A stretch of 6,420 bases of DNA. Source: Ignavibacteria bacterium. Lineage in GTDB: Bacteria; Bacteroidota; Ignavibacteria; Tepidaquicellales; Tepidaquicellaceae. Position 1 is the stretch's first letter. Every line of letters begins with the position of its first letter. Positions 5,561 to 6,420 of the stretch are shown in pieces. The notes beneath the pieces are model-generated. The model searched no databases. It had not been told where the DNA came from and saw only the letters and a program-made list of their open reading frames with translations. Location: positions 1-6,420 of the forward strand of contig JAGPCH010000096.1 of assembly GCA_018058125.1 (NCBI GenBank), in the 5' to 3' direction. The position numbers and the translations under genes were made by a program.

Positions 5561-6420
5561 TTTGGATTCCTTTCTAGATAATTAATCAATTGAGAACTGT
5601 TCATGGGCTGTATCTCTTTAAAAGATAACATATACCTGAGCAGATTCAAATTTAACTCATATCTTTTCCCTGCATCGGAAATATATAAATTGTGAAGAAA
5701 AGATTTACTCAGATTGTTTGTATCTGAGCTTACTGAATTAATATCTTTTGAAAATTCGTATGAATGGAACAAATAAACAATGGGCTTATTAGTGCTTATT
5801 GATTCTTTTAAAAGAATTCTGAAAAACAGTTTCATGAACTCGAGACCGAATATATAAAGCACTGAAGAAATGAACGGAATACCAATGCAGCTCAGCGGAA
5901 TCACCCAAAGCGGACTATCTCCTTTTTTGTATGGTGAAGAATCTGACGGATGATACGGCTGTCTTGGTGAAATCAACCATCTGAGATCACCGCCTTTTGA
6001 ATTCATAAAATCTATTCGCTGAGAGCAAACTGAGAAATCCGATTTGATCCCGAATTCAGTTAAGACTTTCTGTGTAATTGCTGATGTTGAATTATATGGT
6101 CCCCGGAAAGTTTCGGCTTTTCGTTTAAAGAAATGTGAGATCTTATTTCGTGAAAGTTCAAGATTTCTTCTGATTGTAACTTCATCTAGTTTAGCATAAT
6201 TTTCACTGACAGAATGATTGAATCCATGAATACCAATTTCATTTTCGGGTGTATCAAAAACCCTGATGCGCTCTCCGAAATAATCCATCGAATCACAGGT
6301 TAGGAAAATGGTTAAAGGTAAATTTAAATCATTGATATCCGAACTAATAGTATTGAGTATGTTTTTTTGTCCTTCCGGATCATGATCTCCCGCCACTTCA
6401 AGATCCATTGTTATTAATAC
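5557..6420 (-). CDS. Polysaccharide deacetylase-like (NodB/CE4-type) protein, N-terminus cut by window edge
   Basis: The frame stays open to the window edge: upstream of the ATG at 6408 it reads VLIT before MDLE, and VLITMDLEVAGDHD looks like the first beta-strand and metal-site aspartate of a NodB fold. The real start is therefore probably outside the window. Counting from Met at 6408, the CE4-type zinc motif HGFNH is at 61-65, FRGPY (101-105) matches the R-x-P-Y motif, SPLWVIPLS (165-173) is a conserved core strand, and LFHSYEF (213-219) carries the late catalytic-site histidine. The segment RQPYHPSDSSPY (149-160) resembles deacetylase-like proteins of surface-glycan loci. A hydrophobic patch lies at about 176-200. 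Family members remove N- or O-acetyl groups from glycans or glycan precursors; the canonical TFDDG is replaced by MDLEVAGDHD, so activity should not be assumed. It is first in the visible operon and overlaps the radical SAM gene by 4 bases (TTGA). Confidence 0.88.
   Translation of the reverse strand, partial: VLITMDLEVAGDHDPEGQKNILNTISSDINDLNLPLTIFLTCDSMDYFGERIRVFDTPENEIGIHGFNHSVSENYAKLDEVTIRRNLELSRNKISHFFKRKAETFRGPYNSTSAITQKVLTEFGIKSDFSVCSQRIDFMNSKGGDLRWLISPRQPYHPSDSSPYKKGDSPLWVIPLSCIGIPFISSVLYIFGLEFMKLFFRILLKESISTNKPIVYLFHSYEFSKDINSVSSDTNNLSKSFLHNLYISDAGKRYELNLNLLRYMLSFKEIQPMNSSQLINYLERNPN
5568..5574 (-). promoter_or_regulatory. Ribosome binding site supporting the TTG start
   Basis: GAAAGGA on the minus strand ends 7 bases before the TTG at 5560. 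It lies inside the end of the deacetylase gene. This is the clearest Shine-Dalgarno in the window and supports the non-ATG start and coupled translation of the radical SAM gene. Confidence 0.55.

Overview
The window is AT-rich bacterial DNA, most likely from the Bacteroidota/Ignavibacteriota (Chlorobi) side of the tree. Pointers are the TonB-dependent outer-membrane receptor with a Bacteroidota-style plug, mostly weak or absent Shine-Dalgarno sequences, and intergenic AAG-rich and TTATCAA-type short repeats. This placement is an inference from style; there is no rRNA or marker gene in the window.

Left part (1-2986). A short + strand tail that may be the end of an upstream gene (1-36) is followed by about 190 bp of repeat-bearing intergenic DNA. 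Then comes a large minus-strand gene for a TonB-dependent receptor (227-2677). Its leader, read on the minus strand, contains a clear thiamin pyrophosphate (TPP, THI-box) riboswitch aptamer (2762-2839) and a long intrinsic terminator hairpin (2687-2751) ending just before the start codon. The 3' edge of the aptamer is complementary to the 5' arm of the terminator, so a complete off-switch can be read from the sequence: TPP bound, terminator forms; TPP absent, antiterminator forms. This makes the receptor a probable outer-membrane importer of thiamine or a thiamine precursor. A dispersed AAG-rich repeat with an inverted-repeat structure lies inside the first 30 codons, so the receptor's extended N-terminus appears to be translated repeat DNA ahead of the signal peptide.

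Right part (2987-6420). This is a surface-glycan biosynthesis segment. A + strand family 2 glycosyltransferase (2987-3829) converges on a minus-strand operon, read from right to left: a NodB-type polysaccharide deacetylase-like protein cut by the window edge (5557-6420), a radical SAM protein with a C-terminal SPASM/twitch-like cysteine region (4469-5560, TTG start overlapping the deacetylase stop by 4 bases), and a small initiating phosphoglycosyl transferase of the WbaP/WcaJ/PglC superfamily (3846-4457, 11 bp downstream). A plausible joint role is to start a lipid-linked glycan (phosphoglycosyl transferase), extend it (GT2) and modify it (deacetylase and radical SAM enzyme). The substrate of the radical SAM protein cannot be read from sequence and is the least explained component. 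The remainder of this locus probably continues beyond position 6420.
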